From an uncultured Clostridia bacterium (lineage in GTDB: Bacteria > Bacillota > Clostridia > Christensenellales > Aristaeellaceae): a stretch of DNA of 7,920 nt. Location: NCBI GenBank assembly GCA_934631055.1, contig CAKTXP010000107.1:1-7920 (forward strand). The letters are read 5' to 3'. Shown here piece after piece: positions 6,255-7,920 of the stretch (positions are counted from its first letter, which is position 1; each line of letters opens with the position of its first letter). The notes under the pieces were generated by a model. It did not search any database. It was given only the letters and a program-made list of their open reading frames with translations, and was not told the origin of the DNA. The position numbers and the translations under genes are program-made.

Positions 6255-7768
6255 ACAGAGAAAAGAAAAGCCTCATGCGGACGCTGCTGCTGGCCGGCAT
6301 GGGGCTGATGATTCCCTGCTATCTGTTTACGGTCGGCAATACGGCGCTGTCCTCGTGGGAACTGTATGACCGGAACCGGCTTGCGCTGGTTATCCTGACG
6401 CCGCTGTGCCTGGGACTGCTGCTCCTGTTAGGGCGTGCGGCACGGGCAAAGGTTTTTGAAAAACATGAGCGGGTGGTACTCGTCGGGTTTGCGCTGTTTT
6501 ATCTGGTCTGTCAGCTGGCGATGAGTCAGCTCCTGCGGTTCACGCCGGTGACGGATCTGGAACAATGCTACACGGCGGCGCAGATGCTGGTCGATGAAGG
6601 CGGATTCGGAAACCTTGAGCGCCCGTTCATCTACTTCACGCGATACCCGCATAACCTTGGGCTGGTCTATCTGTTGGCGGGCATATTCAAGTTTTTCGGG
6701 ATGCTTGGCTGGGCGGATAGATTTGCTCAGGCTGCGCTGGTTTGCAGCCTGCTGTTCACGGTCGGGCTGCTGGCTTCCGCGCGGCTGTGCAGGCGTTTAG
6801 GCGGCGTACAGGCGCAGACACGCATGCTGCTGATGTTTGCGGTCTTTCTGCCGTTTCTGTACTGCACGACGGAACTCTATACCGACGCGTTTTCGCTCTC
6901 GTTTTCATCCGTCATCATTTGGAGCTTTTTGAAAGCGAAGGATGCGCAGAGCGGGAAGCGGTGTGCGGGCTGCGCGCTGCTGTTTGGGCTTGCCGCATTC
7001 GTCGGCGCGCAGATTCGGTTTACGACCATCATCGCGGCAATCGCCTGCCTGATCGCGGCGTTCTTTGAGAAGAGATTCAAACTGACGGCGTGGCTGGCTG
7101 CGTTCCTGGCGCTGTTCTTCTGTGTCGGCGGGGCGGCGGTCACACGCGCGAATAACGCGCAGCTCGGCGAGGAGAACATCAAAAAATATACGCTGCCCAA
7201 GCTGCATTATATCGCGATGGGGCTGCCGGTGCAGAGCGACGAAGGATATGGGCAGTATGGATACGGCGGATGGCTGGTGTTTTCCACGTCGTTCGACGAC
7301 CCGCAGGAGCGGGATGCGGCGCTGCTTCAGGAGGTCATCGACAGGGTTTATTATCTGCGCTATCCGGACAGGATGCTGAACATGATGAGCCGCAAGAACC
7401 TTTCGACTTTTGGAAACGGCACGTTCAATCTGAACGAGATTTTCGAGGCGGACGAACACGAGCCGGACAATATGGTCAAGCAGGTGCTGTTTGAAGCGGG
7501 AACGGCGCACAAGGTTTATTATCATCTCTGCACGGCGATGTTCATGGCGCAGATGCTGCTGGCATGCATGGCATGCGCGCAGGCAATCAGGAGGAAGGAT
7601 ACATCGGCGGCAGCGCTCTTCCTGACGCTGCTGGGGGCGTTTCTATTCCTGTGCATCTGGGAGACGCGGGCGCGATATTTTTTCCAGTTTGAGATGATCT
7701 TAATCTGCGCGGGGGCGATGTATGGGGGAGCGATTGGGGCTTTGCCCCAATCCCCAGAAGGGAACTGA
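6251..7768 (+). CDS. GT-C-like integral membrane glycosyltransferase, second tandem paralogue
   Basis: A 505-residue polytopic protein and diverged paralogue of the preceding one. Matching landmarks are Asp102 in TPVTDLEQCYTAAQML, RYPHNLGLVYLL (131-142), LCRRLGG (179-185), ELYTDAFSLSF (208-218), GAQIRFTT (252-259), LHYIAMGLP (318-326), RYPDRML (370-376), GNGTFNLNEIF (389-399) and ETRARYFF (471-478). Spacing is nearly the same as in the neighbour (Asp102/103, YTD 210/211, H319/321, RY 475/477). It differs by an added acidic stretch, ADEHEPDNMVKQ (400-411), inside the last outer loop, which could reflect another acceptor. ATG 6251 follows AGGGGAG (6237-6243) by seven bases and overlaps the previous stop. 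The open frame back to 6029 is an out-of-frame extension and is not used. The C-terminus (GALPQ plus five residues) aligns with that of the neighbour, so the protein is full length although its last codons lie over a strong hairpin. Confidence 0.85.
   Translation: MNREKKSLMRTLLLAGMGLMIPCYLFTVGNTALSSWELYDRNRLALVILTPLCLGLLLLLGRAARAKVFEKHERVVLVGFALFYLVCQLAMSQLLRFTPVTDLEQCYTAAQMLVDEGGFGNLERPFIYFTRYPHNLGLVYLLAGIFKFFGMLGWADRFAQAALVCSLLFTVGLLASARLCRRLGGVQAQTRMLLMFAVFLPFLYCTTELYTDAFSLSFSSVIIWSFLKAKDAQSGKRCAGCALLFGLAAFVGAQIRFTTIIAAIACLIAAFFEKRFKLTAWLAAFLALFFCVGGAAVTRANNAQLGEENIKKYTLPKLHYIAMGLPVQSDEGYGQYGYGGWLVFSTSFDDPQERDAALLQEVIDRVYYLRYPDRMLNMMSRKNLSTFGNGTFNLNEIFEADEHEPDNMVKQVLFEAGTAHKVYYHLCTAMFMAQMLLACMACAQAIRRKDTSAAALFLTLLGAFLFLCIWETRARYFFQFEMILICAGAMYGGAIGALPQSPEGN
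7732..7752 (+). repeat. 9-bp perfect hairpin in the last codons of the final gene
   Basis: GATTGGGGC (7732-7740), loop TTT, GCCCCAATC (7744-7752) form a perfect 9-bp stem. GGG before and CCC after could lengthen it past a small bulge. The codons read IGALPQS, and the GALPQ part is shared with the paralogue upstream, so the sequence is at least partly coding-constrained. No T-run follows, so it is not a terminator. It may protect the 3' end of the message or belong to a dispersed palindromic family. Confidence 0.6.
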
Positions 7769-7775
7769 GTTCCTT
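7760..7775 (+). repeat. 16-base palindromic direct repeat, copy 1
   Basis: GGGAACTGAGTTCCTT, identical to 7898-7913, starts 138 bases before the second copy. Its core GGAACT-G-AGTTCC is an odd palindrome with 6-bp arms. The TGA stop of the last gene (7766-7768) lies inside the repeat. It could be a protein-binding site, an RNA hairpin or part of a dispersed repeat. Confidence 0.75.
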
Positions 7776-7803
7776 AGCTTGTTGACATAAGCAAACTTGG
7801 TTT

Positions 7804-7833
7804 GAATAGCAATATTAAGAAATTCAGCTATTC
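7804..7833 (+). other. Pre-terminator stem able to pair alternatively
   Basis: GAATAGC (7804-7810) can pair with GCTATTC (7827-7833) across a 16-base loop. Both 7-mers recur in the terminator arms (7851-7857 and 7874-7880), so the four segments could pair in different combinations. The terminator stem is much longer and should win thermodynamically. A smaller stem, CTTTC (7833-7837) with GAAAG (7845-7849), lies between. The rest of the 3' untranslated region (7769-7850) is AT-rich and shows no open reading frame with a ribosome binding site. Confidence 0.35.
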
Positions 7834-7850
7834 TTTCATTTGCGGAAAGG

Positions 7851-7885
7851 GCTATTCTCCCCCTTCGGGGGGAGAATAGCTTTTT
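7851..7885 (+). terminator. Rho-independent terminator of the operon
   Basis: A perfect 13-bp stem, GCTATTCTCCCCC (7851-7863) with GGGGGAGAATAGC (7868-7880), is closed by a TTCG loop in the very stable C(UUCG)G context and followed by TTTTT (7881-7885). The AAAGG before the stem could pair with the T-run by A-U and G-U pairs. It lies 82 bases after the last stop codon and should end the six-gene transcript. In reverse it is followed by CCTTT, so activity in the other direction would be weaker. Confidence 0.95.
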
Positions 7886-7897
7886 GTCTACAGTCTG

Positions 7898-7913
7898 GGG
7901 AACTGAGTTCCTT
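7898..7913 (+). repeat. 16-base palindromic direct repeat, copy 2
   Basis: An exact copy of 7760-7775, 12 bases after the terminator T-run. Outside the 16 bases the flanks differ, so the shared unit is short. The few bases that remain to the window end (7914-7920) hold nothing recognisable. Confidence 0.75.
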
Positions 7914-7920
7914 TCACCTT

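Noticed and set aside
7760..7913. CRISPR array
   Set aside because: Only two short repeats with a 122-base gap that contains a terminator; no regular spacers and no cas genes.

Overview
The window looks like one complete six-gene, plus-strand operon from a GC-rich anaerobic Firmicute (class Clostridia, probably an uncultured gut lineage). The assignment rests on protein style: Cof-type HAD and RimJ/RimL-type GNAT proteins, polytopic membrane proteins of types common in Clostridia, AAGGAGG-like ribosome binding sites and a strong intrinsic terminator. It is an inference from style, not from a marker gene. The coding region is GC-rich and strongly GC3-biased, while the first ~60 bases and the 3' end (about 7769-7850) are AT-rich.

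Layout: an AT-rich leader (1-94) carries a perfect TATAAT box (34-39) and an unusual ribosome-binding region in which a GC hairpin separates the Shine-Dalgarno sequence from the start codon. Then come a GNAT acetyltransferase (95-685), a Cof-type HAD phosphatase (682-1479), a polytopic DUF6020-like membrane protein (1494-3284), a GT39/ArnT-like membrane protein with the GSDN, DHKGP and RANN landmarks (3281-4741), and two tandem paralogous GT-C-like membrane proteins (4746-6254 and 6251-7768). Three junctions are 4-base ATGA overlaps and the other two are gaps of 14 and 4 bases, so translational coupling is likely. A 13-bp-stem terminator with a UUCG loop ends the unit at 7851-7885. There is no gene in 7769-7920.

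How the genes may work together: three and probably all four membrane proteins resemble GT-C-fold enzymes, which take sugars from polyprenyl-phosphate carriers and add them to acceptors on the outer face of the membrane. Packing four of them into one transcription unit, without a nucleotide-sugar enzyme or cytosolic glycosyltransferase in view, suggests a late, extracytoplasmic step in decorating a cell-envelope polymer or protein. The two soluble enzymes at the front could modify a precursor or simply share the promoter. Donor, acceptor and product cannot be read from the sequence.

The less expected structure is non-coding: the split ribosome binding site at the start, a 16-base palindromic repeat present twice around the terminator region with a related palindrome in the leader, a 9-bp hairpin inside the last codons of the final gene, and complementary GAATAGC/GCTATTC segments that could pair in more than one way before the terminator.
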